A stretch of DNA of 64,000 nucleotides from Arcobacteraceae bacterium. GTDB taxonomy: Bacteria; Campylobacterota; Campylobacteria; Campylobacterales; Arcobacteraceae. Where the stretch lies: positions 1 to 64,000 of the forward strand of contig JAGLOP010000010.1 of NCBI GenBank assembly GCA_023138835.1. The letters run 5' to 3'. The notes under the pieces were generated by a model. The model searched no databases. It worked only from the letters and a program-made list of their open reading frames with translations, and was not told where the DNA came from. Made by a program: the position numbers and the translations under genes. Shown one piece after another: positions 1-8,159 of this stretch (position 1 is the stretch's first letter; every line of letters starts with the position of its first letter).

Positions 1-1075
1 ATTGATGAGCAATATTTCCTATCATTTCACCCATTTGAACCATTTTAGCAGCTTCAAACAGTTGTTTTTCTCGTTTACTACTTTTGTCAACCTCAAAAAT
101 TACTTTTTGTTCAAGATTTTCATTAATCTCTTTTAATTCTTTGGTTTTCTCTTCAACCATATCTTTTAGTTTTTGATTTTGCTTTTTAAGTAAAAGTTGC
201 CGATAAGTTATAAAAACAACAATGATAAATATTAAAATTAAAGTATTTATCAAATATGTATAATTAAATTGTTCTTTTATTTTTACATTTGCCCATTTGC
301 TGTATATATCTTTATGCTCTCTTTTTGATATAGCTTCAAGTGTTTTGTCTAATATTGACAAGAGTTCAGGCTTATCATCTCTTACTGCTATTGACAGGTT
401 ATATGTCATATTTGTATATCCTGCAATATGAAGGTTGTTTAATGCAAATTGATTTATATAATAAGATGCCACGGGTAAAGTGGCAATTGTACAATAAACC
501 GTTCCGTTTGATACTTTTTGTAAAGCTTCAAGATAATCTTTTGTTTCAACTATATTTATATTTGGGTATTTTGCTTTTAACTTATGAATAAGTCCTGAGC
601 CTTTTTTCCTTGCTATTGATTTGTCAATAATACCTTCAATATTTTTGACAAAAGGTTTATCATTTTTAGTAATAATTGCTAATTTATAGTTTAAATAAGG
701 TTTTGTAAAGTTAGCATACTTTTTTCTCTTTTTAGTTTTAATGGCTGCTGGTAAAATATCACATTTTTTTTCTTTTAAAAATTGTTGTGATTGAGTCCAG
801 TTTTTTGTTGGAATATTTTGAAATTTTATATTTAATTTATTTTCTATTAGTTTCATTGTGTCAATTGCTATTCCACTCATTTGATTCATATTGTTCTCTT
901 CTGCAAATTCAATAGGTTTCCAATTTGGATTATTACACATTTTAATAATATTGATATTTTTTAAATATATATTTTCCTGGTTTGTTAAATTGATGTTATT
1001 ATCCAATACTTGTTTTGCATTTAACAGTAAAGATGAGAATATAAAAATAAATAAGAGTTTAATAATCAATTTCAA
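1..1075 (-). CDS. Sensor histidine kinase with periplasmic SBP_bac_3-like domain, 3' part outside the window
   Basis: This gene is missing from the ORF track because its stop lies beyond the left edge. Reading leftward from a TTG at 1075 (AGGG eight bases upstream) gives about 358 codons: a signal or anchor helix (KLLFIFIFSSLLLNA), a periplasmic region of about 220 residues resembling family 3 solute-binding proteins, a membrane helix (YLINTLILIFIIVVFITY), a coiled coil, and the start of the histidine phospho-acceptor box (MGEMIGNIAHQ), where the window ends. The family senses a ligand with a binding-protein-like domain and phosphorylates a response regulator. The H-box matches the other two kinases in the window. 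The catalytic ATPase domain is not visible. Confidence 0.85.
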   Translation of the reverse strand, partial: MKLIIKLLFIFIFSSLLLNAKQVLDNNINLTNQENIYLKNINIIKMCNNPNWKPIEFAEENNMNQMSGIAIDTMKLIENKLNIKFQNIPTKNWTQSQQFLKEKKCDILPAAIKTKKRKKYANFTKPYLNYKLAIITKNDKPFVKNIEGIIDKSIARKKGSGLIHKLKAKYPNINIVETKDYLEALQKVSNGTVYCTIATLPVASYYINQFALNNLHIAGYTNMTYNLSIAVRDDKPELLSILDKTLEAISKREHKDIYSKWANVKIKEQFNYTYLINTLILIFIIVVFITYRQLLLKKQNQKLKDMVEEKTKELKEINENLEQKVIFEVDKSSKREKQLFEAAKMVQMGEMIGNIAHQ

Positions 1076-1109
1076 AACAAATGCCCTGTAAAATAGTTAA
1101 ATAATAGTT

Positions 1110-1115
1110 ATTATA
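1110..1115 (-). promoter_or_regulatory. -10 box of the left-edge sensor kinase
   Basis: TATAAT on the minus strand in the short gap between the kinase start and the ureohydrolase stop. It predicts a transcript start near 1103 and a leader of about 28 bases carrying the AGGG Shine-Dalgarno. No clear -35, as expected for this phylum. Confidence 0.5.
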
Positions 1116-1126
1116 ACGAATTAATG

Positions 1127-1993
1127 CTAAATTACTGATAGGGTCAATTCCCGTAAAACTTTGCAGGCTACTGCGGTGGATACTCCACTTTTGTCATGCC
1201 CAGGGGAGAGTTCAACTAAATCAAAACCAACTACATTTTCTAATTTACTCATAATTTTAATACAATTTAAAAGATAATCAAAGCTAATACCGCCAGCTTC
1301 AGGTGTGCCGGTTCCACTAAAAATAGATGGGTCTAATACATCAAGGTCAATAGTGATATATATTTTCTTATTGATAAGTTTTGAAATAGTATCATTTAAA
1401 GTATCAGCACTAAACTTTTCTAATTTTGTGTGTTTTTGTGCCCATTGAAATTCTTCTTTTGTTCCTGAACGGATACAAAATTGATGAATTTTATTATCAC
1501 CGACTATGTCATGTATTCTTCTTATAACAGTAGCATGACTTAATTTTTCACCTAAGTATTTATTTCGTAAATCTGTATGTGCATCAAAATGTATAATATG
1601 TAAATCATCATATTTTTTGTTTAATGCTTTTACGGTTGCCAGAGATACTAAATGTTCTCCTCCTATCATAATAGGAATTTTATTATTCTTTATTATTTTA
1701 GATGTAAGTTTTTCAATTTTCTTTAAAGCCCTTTTTTTATCCCCAAAAGGCAATTCTAAATCTCCGGCATCAAAAAGTTTTAAATCATCCAAATCCTTGT
1801 CTTGATACGGACTGTAAGTTTCCAATGCCCAGCTGTCTTCTCTCATAGTTTGAGGTGCAAATCTGGATCCGCTTTTAAATGAAGCAGTACCGTCAAATGG
1901 TGCTCCGAAAAGTACAGCTTTACTTTTTTTGTAGCTGTTTTCAAAACCTATAAAAGTGTTTATATTTTTTTTTAAAGAAATTTTATTTCGCAC
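1127..1993 (-). CDS. speB: Agmatinase / ureohydrolase family protein
   Basis: A 288-residue ureohydrolase, the usual length for agmatinase, which hydrolyses agmatine to putrescine and urea. All metal-binding motifs are present: GGEH (about residue 110), DAHTD (about 140) and DLDVLDPS (about 218), with a C-terminal VELSP motif. The start is GTG at 1993, with AGGA eight bases upstream inside the end of the decarboxylase gene; the two genes are only 3 bases apart, so they are co-transcribed. Neighbouring carboxynorspermidine genes use putrescine or a related diamine, which supports agmatinase over arginase or formimidoglutamase. Substrate remains an inference from context. Confidence 0.85.
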   Translation of the reverse strand: MRNKISLKKNINTFIGFENSYKKSKAVLFGAPFDGTASFKSGSRFAPQTMREDSWALETYSPYQDKDLDDLKLFDAGDLELPFGDKKRALKKIEKLTSKIIKNNKIPIMIGGEHLVSLATVKALNKKYDDLHIIHFDAHTDLRNKYLGEKLSHATVIRRIHDIVGDNKIHQFCIRSGTKEEFQWAQKHTKLEKFSADTLNDTISKLINKKIYITIDLDVLDPSIFSGTGTPEAGGISFDYLLNCIKIMSKLENVVGFDLVELSPGHDKSGVSTAVACKVLRELTLSVI

Positions 1994-1996
1994 CGA

Positions 1997-3214
1997 CTAA
2001 TTCCTGCTTTTATAATCTTCATAACCAAATTTTTTCATCACTTGAAAAGTACCGTCTTTTTTAAGTACGGCTAAATCAGGTAATTTAATACCGTTAAAAG
2101 TGGTATTTTTTACAGTTGTATAGTGCATTTGGTCTTCAAATATAATCTTGTCGCCAACTTCCAAAGGTTTGTCAAATGAATAATCACCCATAATGTCACC
2201 GCTAAGACAGGTGTTTCCGCCAATTCTATATACATAATCACCGGTACCAAATGTTTGTAGATCTTGATTTTGAATACTTTTTGCACCTCTTATTTGTGGT
2301 GTGTAAGGCATAGCAAGGGTATCTGGCATATGACACTCTGTACTTGTATCCAGTAAAGCGATATCAATATTGTTATGAATTATATCAACAACAGTTGCTG
2401 CTAATACACCTGTTTGATATGCTACTGCTTCACCCGGTTCTAAATAAACTTCTAAGTGTGGATATTTGGATTTAAAGTTTTTTAAAATCTTTATAAATTC
2501 ATCAATTTCAAAATTATCTTGAGTTAGATTTAAACCACCGCCAAAATTAACCCATTTTAAATGTTTAAAATATTTTGAAAAAGTTGTTTCAAAATGATCT
2601 AAAACATCCTCAAATGCTTCCACATTTTGCTCACAAAGTGCATGAAAATGAAAACCGTCAAGTAACTCTAGATATTCATCACGAACATTTAAATTAAACT
2701 CTTTTTTTGTAGTACCAAATCTGCTATACATAGCACAAGGATTATAAATATCAACAGGAGAAAATGAGATTTCCGGATTTACCCTCAATCCAATTGAATT
2801 TTGTGAGTGAATTTTATTTTTAAATTTTTCTAATTGATTAAAACTGTTAAAAACTATATGGTCCGATACTTCGCATACTTCATTGAATTCATCATCTTTA
2901 AAAGCAGGACTGTAAGTGTGTACCTCTTTTTGTAATAATTCTTGACCATATTTAGCTTCATATAAGCCGCTTGCACAACAACCTTTTAAATATTTGGCAA
3001 CCATTGGCATCATGCCGCTGTTTGCAAAAGCTTTAATGGCAAGTAAAATATTTACACCTGTTTCATCTTGAATATATTGCAGTTGTTTTAAATTTTGTTC
3101 TAAAAGTTCCTCTTCACAAATATAACAAGGAGTTTGTACTTCTTCAAGTACAGTTTCCAGCTTTGATATTTTAGTTTTCAATTGTGATAAACTCCTCTTT
3201 TTTGATTCTGGCAT
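1997..3214 (-). CDS. nspC: Carboxynorspermidine / carboxyspermidine decarboxylase
   Basis: A fold-type III PLP enzyme (alanine-racemase-like barrel) that decarboxylates carboxyspermidine or carboxynorspermidine in the last step of the alternative polyamine route. Visible marks are the PLP lysine in LLAIKAFAN (about residue 63), HFHALCEQ, the phosphate-binding YLEPGEA and the catalytic cysteine in GNTCLSGD. The ATG at 3214 gives 405 residues, has no Shine-Dalgarno and overlaps a TACAAT hexamer. A TTG at 3181 lies ten bases after AGAGGAG and would give 394 residues, starting closer to the conserved domain; this may be the true start. It heads an operon with the ureohydrolase. Its synthase partner is 3.7 kb away, beyond a signalling module. 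Confidence 0.9.
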   Translation of the reverse strand: MPESKKRSLSQLKTKISKLETVLEEVQTPCYICEEELLEQNLKQLQYIQDETGVNILLAIKAFANSGMMPMVAKYLKGCCASGLYEAKYGQELLQKEVHTYSPAFKDDEFNEVCEVSDHIVFNSFNQLEKFKNKIHSQNSIGLRVNPEISFSPVDIYNPCAMYSRFGTTKKEFNLNVRDEYLELLDGFHFHALCEQNVEAFEDVLDHFETTFSKYFKHLKWVNFGGGLNLTQDNFEIDEFIKILKNFKSKYPHLEVYLEPGEAVAYQTGVLAATVVDIIHNNIDIALLDTSTECHMPDTLAMPYTPQIRGAKSIQNQDLQTFGTGDYVYRIGGNTCLSGDIMGDYSFDKPLEVGDKIIFEDQMHYTTVKNTTFNGIKLPDLAVLKKDGTFQVMKKFGYEDYKSRN

Positions 3215-3218
3215 TGTA
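3213..3218 (-). promoter_or_regulatory. Possible -10 box of nspC overlapping its annotated ATG
   Basis: TACAAT on the minus strand includes the A and T of the 3214 ATG. If it is the real -10, transcription would begin near 3206, inside the ORF, and translation would have to use the TTG at 3181 with its AGAGGAG site. Confidence 0.35.
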
Positions 3219-3257
3219 ACAAAAAGAATTAAAGTTAAAGGTTAAATGATATTTTGA

Positions 3258-3263
3258 TAAAAT
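3258..3263 (+). promoter_or_regulatory. -10 box of a leaderless kinase mRNA
   Basis: TAAAAT followed by exactly six bases and the ATG at 3270. No Shine-Dalgarno precedes the ATG, so the transcript probably starts at or next to the start codon. One of seven such arrangements in the window. Confidence 0.5.
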
Positions 3264-3269
3264 GTACAA

Positions 3270-5174
3270 ATGTTGGTTAAAAAAAAGAAAATTCCTACTT
3301 TAAATGATATAGAAAAACTTTTTACATATATCCCTAAAATATTTATTTTAATGCTTGGTGGAGCATTGATTATTATTAGTTATATAATTTTGGATTCTAA
3401 ACAAAAAAAAGATATAGACTTAATAGAACAAGAATTGATTTTACATTATGAATTTAAACAAAAAGATAATTTAAATAAATTTGTTGATGAAGTTGAAAAA
3501 AAAGTAAAAAATGAGTTTTTAGATGATGAAGCTAAATTAAAACAAATAATATATCAAACGATAGGATATATGAGTGCCAAATATAATACTTTTCTGGATA
3601 TAAATGATTTGTTTTTTTATCTTATAAAACTTCAAGAAAAAGAAAATATCAGATTTGTTGTATTTGAAGAAGATTTAAATATTTTATATGGTTATGATAC
3701 GGTTTTTAATATGCAAAAACTTATGTTTAATCATAAAGACAATCCTAAATATCAAAAATTGTTATTACAATATATATCTTCTCAAGGAAAAAATAATTTA
3801 CAATCATGGAAATATGATTCTCAAAAAAATATAATTTTAAGTTTTTTTGATATTATAGAAATAAATAATAAGAAATTATACATAGGGGCTATATCATCTG
3901 TTAATAATATTAAACAAACTACAAAAGAGATTATAATTAATTCTATTAAGGAGATAAGCAAAGCAAAAGATTATAAAATATGGTTTTATGATTCAAACAC
4001 CAATCAAACTTTTAATTATAACAATAATGAAAAAATAGTTTTTGATTTTAAAATTTTAAATACAAGTGATAAGACTGCAAAAAAGTTTGAAATATTAAAA
4101 TATTATATATCTAATGAGCATGGGAATAAAGAATTTAACAAATATGCATATTTAAATTCTAAATATTCATTTTTAATAGGTATAGATTATGATAAAAGTT
4201 ATATATTAAAATTAAACCAAAATAAGATTAAAGAAATCACTTTAAAATATAAAATATTTATGTATAAAATATTTTTATACATAACTCTTCTAATAACTGT
4301 TCTAATACTTTTTTCTTTTATTTTTTCTAAGTTTATTAAAAGAATCTTTGGCAAATATAATAAGCGATTGAAACAAAAAACCCAAGCTCTTGAAGAGCAT
4401 AAAAATCAAATGGAACTATTAGTTATTGAAGAGGTTGAAAAAAATAGAAAGAAAGATAGAATTTTAATTCAACAAAGTAAGTTAGCCGCAATGGGCGGTA
4501 TGCTTGAGAATATTGCACATCAATGGAGGCAGCCTTTAAATAATGTAAATTTAATTTTACATTTTATAAGGGATAATTATCAAAATAAAGAATTCACTAA
4601 AGAAAAGTTAGAAAAATATATCAATAAATCAAAAATACAAATAGATTATATGTCTCAAACAATTGATGATTTTAGAAACTTTTATAAGCCTTCAAAAATG
4701 GCCAACAATTTTAATATTTCCAATGTTATTAAAGATGTATTAAAAATCTCCAAAGAACAGTTTGAGTATGATAAGATAGAAGTGATATTAAGCTTATGTG
4801 ATATTTTTATAATAAATTATGAGAATGAGTTAAAACAGACTCTTTTAAATATTCTAAACAATGCAAAAGATGCGATAGTTTTCAAAAGAAAGAGAAAAGA
4901 TTTTGAAGCATTTATTAAAATAAAAGTGATACAAAATAAAAATTTTGTTAAAATTATAATTGAAAACAATGGCGGTAAAATTAAAAAAGATGTTATAGAG
5001 AAGGTTTTTGAGCCATATTTTACAACAAGATCTGAGAGTCTTGGTATTGGTATTGGTTTGTATATGGCAAAAACAATTATTGAAACAAATATGAAAGGTA
5101 AAATCAAAGTAGAAAATATTAAAGATGGTGTAAGATTTAAGATAATACTCCCTTTAAAAACTATTTTGAAATAA
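3270..5174 (+). CDS. Membrane sensor histidine kinase with large periplasmic domain
   Basis: A 634-residue kinase: membrane helix at about 24-42 (IFILMLGGALIIISYIIL), a periplasmic sensor of about 290 residues (Cache-like length, ligand unknown), a second helix at about 335-357, a coiled coil, the H-box IAHQWRQPLNN (histidine near residue 416), and an ATPase domain with NILNNAKDAI and GIGIGLYMAKTII. The G1 box reads ENNGGKI where the family normally has DNGxGI, so the adenine-contacting aspartate appears to be asparagine. The gene lies six bases upstream of an OmpR-type regulator and is followed by a TAXI binding protein. It probably phosphorylates the regulator, unless the altered G1 box impairs ATP binding. 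Confidence 0.9.
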   Translation: MLVKKKKIPTLNDIEKLFTYIPKIFILMLGGALIIISYIILDSKQKKDIDLIEQELILHYEFKQKDNLNKFVDEVEKKVKNEFLDDEAKLKQIIYQTIGYMSAKYNTFLDINDLFFYLIKLQEKENIRFVVFEEDLNILYGYDTVFNMQKLMFNHKDNPKYQKLLLQYISSQGKNNLQSWKYDSQKNIILSFFDIIEINNKKLYIGAISSVNNIKQTTKEIIINSIKEISKAKDYKIWFYDSNTNQTFNYNNNEKIVFDFKILNTSDKTAKKFEILKYYISNEHGNKEFNKYAYLNSKYSFLIGIDYDKSYILKLNQNKIKEITLKYKIFMYKIFLYITLLITVLILFSFIFSKFIKRIFGKYNKRLKQKTQALEEHKNQMELLVIEEVEKNRKKDRILIQQSKLAAMGGMLENIAHQWRQPLNNVNLILHFIRDNYQNKEFTKEKLEKYINKSKIQIDYMSQTIDDFRNFYKPSKMANNFNISNVIKDVLKISKEQFEYDKIEVILSLCDIFIINYENELKQTLLNILNNAKDAIVFKRKRKDFEAFIKIKVIQNKNFVKIIIENNGGKIKKDVIEKVFEPYFTTRSESLGIGIGLYMAKTIIETNMKGKIKVENIKDGVRFKIILPLKTILK

Positions 5175-5180
5175 ATAAAA

Positions 5181-5879
5181 ATGAGTAATATAAACACAAG
5201 AGTACTGTTAGTTGAAGATGAAGAAGATGCGAGAGAGATATTGGAGTTTTATTTAAAAACTATTTTTGATGAAGTTGAAATTGCAAAAGATGGTCAAGAC
5301 GGGTTTGATATTTGTAATGAAAATCAAAAGCAAAATAAATTCTTTGATTTGATTTTAACAGATATAAAAATGCCAAATAAAGATGGCTTGACAATGATAG
5401 AAGAGATTACAGAAATTATTCCTGAACAAAAGTATGTTATAGTAACTGCTTATAAAGATGAAGATTATTTATTAAGATCTATTGGTCTAAATGTATTAGG
5501 ATATTTTGTAAAACCGCTGGCTGTTGATAATATGATGGAGATATTAAAAAAAGTTAAAGAGAAAGTTATATTAACAAAAAAAGAAAATATTGTATATATA
5601 AATAAAACATATAAATATGATAAAAATAAAAATATTTTATATAAAGATGATATAAGTGTAAAGCTTTCAAAAAAAGAGTTAGCATTGGTCAAAGTTTTAG
5701 TTGATAATGTGGGAGATATTGTAACCAAAGAGCTTTTTAAAACTGAACTTTGGGATGATATAAATACGTCTGATGCAACTATGAGAACAATAATAAAAAG
5801 AGTTAAAGATAAAATAAAAGATGATGATTTTATAATTTCCAGAAAAGGACACGGTTACACAATTGAGATAGAATCTTAA
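5181..5879 (+). CDS. OmpR/PhoB-family response regulator
   Basis: A 232-residue regulator. The N-terminal receiver has the acidic pair (LLVEDEEDA), the phosphorylated aspartate in LILTDIKMP, the switch threonine in VIVTAY and the lysine in YFVKPL. The C-terminal 100 residues form a winged-helix DNA-binding domain ending ISRKGHGYTIEIES, typical of OmpR/PhoB. It starts six bases after the kinase stop and is almost certainly its partner. The TAXI gene begins 11 bases after its stop, so the three genes form one transcript. The target promoters are unknown; the divergent polyamine genes are one possibility. Confidence 0.92.
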   Translation: MSNINTRVLLVEDEEDAREILEFYLKTIFDEVEIAKDGQDGFDICNENQKQNKFFDLILTDIKMPNKDGLTMIEEITEIIPEQKYVIVTAYKDEDYLLRSIGLNVLGYFVKPLAVDNMMEILKKVKEKVILTKKENIVYINKTYKYDKNKNILYKDDISVKLSKKELALVKVLVDNVGDIVTKELFKTELWDDINTSDATMRTIIKRVKDKIKDDDFIISRKGHGYTIEIES

Positions 5880-5890
5880 TTAATTTTATT

Positions 5891-6913
5891 ATGTTAAAAA
5901 TTGGTTTACTGAAAAAATTACTTGTTATATTTATGGTGACAGCATTTACCTTTACAAGTGTTAATGCTGCTAAAAAAGAACAAAAGTATATTATTGCAAC
6001 AGCAAGTACAGGAGGCACTTATTATCCCGTTGGTATAGGAATTGCTACAATTGCATCTTTAAAACTAGCAGATAAAGAGAAAATAATTTTTTCAGCTGTT
6101 ACATCTGCCGGATCTGGTGAAAATGTAGATATGTTAGAAAAAGGTGAAGTTGATTTCGCAATGTTACAAGCTATTTTTGCTTCTATGGCTTGGCATGGAA
6201 AAGCAAAATATAAGGGGCAGCCAAAAAAGAATTTAAGATCAGTATCTATGCTTTGGCAAGATGTAGAGCAATTTACAATAAAAAGTCAATATGTAAAAAC
6301 CGGAAATATTATGGATATGAAAAATCTTTATGGGGAGCGATTCTCAATTGGTGGAAGAACTTCAGGTTCAAGGGTTTCAGCTGAGATAATTTTAAGTTCA
6401 CTTGGTATTGATTTTAAGAAAATGAATATTAAATATTTGGAATATACACCAAGTTCTATTGCACTTCAAGATGGAAAAATTCAAGGCATGAGTACACCAT
6501 CTGGCCCTCCAACATCAGCAGTTACCAATGCATATGCCGTAATTGGTGCTAAAAATATAAAAATTTTAGAGTTTAATGCTAAAAATTTAAAAACTATTAA
6601 TGATAACTATCCTGTGTGGTCACCATTTACTATAAAAGCCGGAACATATCCCGGACAAAAAACAGATATAAAAACTATTTCCCAACCAAATCTATTAGCT
6701 GTTACAAAAGATACACCAGAAAAAGTTGTTTATCTTTTAACTAAATTTATTTATGAGAATCTTACATTTTTAAATGAAGTACATAAAGCAACAAAAACTA
6801 TCTCTTTACAAAAAGCAATAGTTGGACTTCCTATACCTTTGCATCCAGGTGCGGCTAAGTATTATGCAGAACAAGGTATAAAAATACCAGTAAATTTAAT
6901 TGGTAAAAAATAA
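5891..6913 (+). CDS. TAXI-family TRAP transporter solute-binding protein (orphan)
   Basis: A 340-residue periplasmic binding protein of the TAXI type, with a Sec signal peptide (LLVIFMVTAFTFTSVNA) and the family opening IATASTGGTYYPVGIGIA, followed by the VTSAGSGENVDMLEKGEVDFAMLQ region. TAXI proteins normally deliver organic anions to a fused TRAP membrane permease (DctQM). No TRAP membrane gene occurs in the window; instead the gene is third in an operon behind a sensor kinase and its regulator. It may act as a ligand-presenting partner of the kinase, as binding proteins do in some tricarboxylate sensing systems, or serve a permease encoded elsewhere. Confidence 0.88.
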   Translation: MLKIGLLKKLLVIFMVTAFTFTSVNAAKKEQKYIIATASTGGTYYPVGIGIATIASLKLADKEKIIFSAVTSAGSGENVDMLEKGEVDFAMLQAIFASMAWHGKAKYKGQPKKNLRSVSMLWQDVEQFTIKSQYVKTGNIMDMKNLYGERFSIGGRTSGSRVSAEIILSSLGIDFKKMNIKYLEYTPSSIALQDGKIQGMSTPSGPPTSAVTNAYAVIGAKNIKILEFNAKNLKTINDNYPVWSPFTIKAGTYPGQKTDIKTISQPNLLAVTKDTPEKVVYLLTKFIYENLTFLNEVHKATKTISLQKAIVGLPIPLHPGAAKYYAEQGIKIPVNLIGKK

Positions 6914-6926
6914 ATTTTATTTAAAA

Positions 6927-8159
6927 TTATACTTCCATCTCTTTTATTTTCCAAGGAAGCCCTTGAGCCGTTAGTTCATCCATAAATGGCTTTGCTTCAT
7001 ACTCTTCTACATTTCTAGCTCCTGTCAAATTCCAAGTACCGTTATAAATCAGTTTTGTACCAATCATCGCAGGTACTCCTGTAGTATAACTTACACATTG
7101 AGAACAAGTCTCTTTAAATGCTTCTTGATGATCACATATTTGATATATATAGTATTTTTTTCTAATACCATTTTTTAATCCTTCAATTACACATCCGATA
7201 TTTGTTTGTCCAACTGTTCGCTTCCCTAAACTTGCAGGGTCCGGTAAAAGTGTTGATAAAAATTCAATAGGGATAATCTTTTGCCCTTTATGTTCAACTT
7301 CTTTAATTCCCAACATCCCTACATTTTGTAAACAGTTCATATGTTGGATATAAGAATCTCCAAATGTCATAAAAAATCTAATTCTTTTTAAACCCTTTAT
7401 ATTTTTACTTAAACTCTCTAACTCTTCATGATAAAGTAAATAAGAGGGTTTAACTCCAATCTCAGGATAGTCCCAATCAATTCTAATTTCTAGTGGTTTT
7501 GTTTCAATCCATTTCCCATTTTCCCAGTATCTGCCATTTGCACTAACTTCCCGTAAATTAATTTCAGGATTAAAATTTGTAGCAAAAGGATATCCATGAT
7601 CCCCTGCATTACAATCCATAATATCAATGTACTCTATACTGTCAAGTAAGTTCTGCTGGGCATAGGCAACAAATACACCAGTAACTCCCGGGTCAAATCC
7701 ACTTCCAAGAAGTGCAGTTAAATTTTGTTTTTCAAAGTCGTTATTTTTTGCCCATTGTTCTTTATATTCAAACTTTGCCTCATCGGGATGTTCATAATTC
7801 GCAGTATCGATATAATGGGTTTTCGTTGCACTACAAGCATCCATAATTGTTAAGTCTTGATAGGGCAGGGCAACATTTAAAAGAACTTTTGGATTTAATT
7901 CTTTAATAAGAGTGATAAGTTCATCTGTATTATCAGCATTAATTTGAGCTATATTTATATCTACACCAATTTTTTGTTTGATACTTTTTTGTATCTTTTC
8001 ACATTTTTTTAAAGTACGGCTTGCCAATGTAATTTCTTCAAAAGTATCGATATTCATCGCACATTTTGTAGTTGCAACCGTACTTACTCCACCGGCTCCA
8101 ATTATTAAAATACCTTTTTTATTGTTCTTGGGAATTTGTTCACTTCGTTCTTGCATCAT
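6927..8159 (-). CDS. Carboxynorspermidine / carboxyspermidine dehydrogenase (saccharopine dehydrogenase family)
   Basis: A 410-residue saccharopine-dehydrogenase-fold enzyme with an N-terminal Rossmann motif (ILIIGAGGVSTVATTKCA). This family condenses aspartate semialdehyde with putrescine or diaminopropane and reduces the product with NADPH, giving carboxyspermidine or carboxynorspermidine, the substrate of NspC. Pairing with nspC in the same window strongly favours this over lysine metabolism. Its start overlaps the 3' end of bioA by 20 bases, so it is translated from the bioA transcript. It ends 13 bases from the convergent TAXI gene. Confidence 0.9.
   Translation of the reverse strand: MMQERSEQIPKNNKKGILIIGAGGVSTVATTKCAMNIDTFEEITLASRTLKKCEKIQKSIKQKIGVDINIAQINADNTDELITLIKELNPKVLLNVALPYQDLTIMDACSATKTHYIDTANYEHPDEAKFEYKEQWAKNNDFEKQNLTALLGSGFDPGVTGVFVAYAQQNLLDSIEYIDIMDCNAGDHGYPFATNFNPEINLREVSANGRYWENGKWIETKPLEIRIDWDYPEIGVKPSYLLYHEELESLSKNIKGLKRIRFFMTFGDSYIQHMNCLQNVGMLGIKEVEHKGQKIIPIEFLSTLLPDPASLGKRTVGQTNIGCVIEGLKNGIRKKYYIYQICDHQEAFKETCSQCVSYTTGVPAMIGTKLIYNGTWNLTGARNVEEYEAKPFMDELTAQGLPWKIKEMEV

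Noticed and set aside
340-591. Plus-strand ORFs at 340-591 and 891-1091
   Set aside because: Both lie opposite the continuous minus-strand sensor kinase that runs off the left edge; their translations are low complexity and hydrophobic, typical of shadows.
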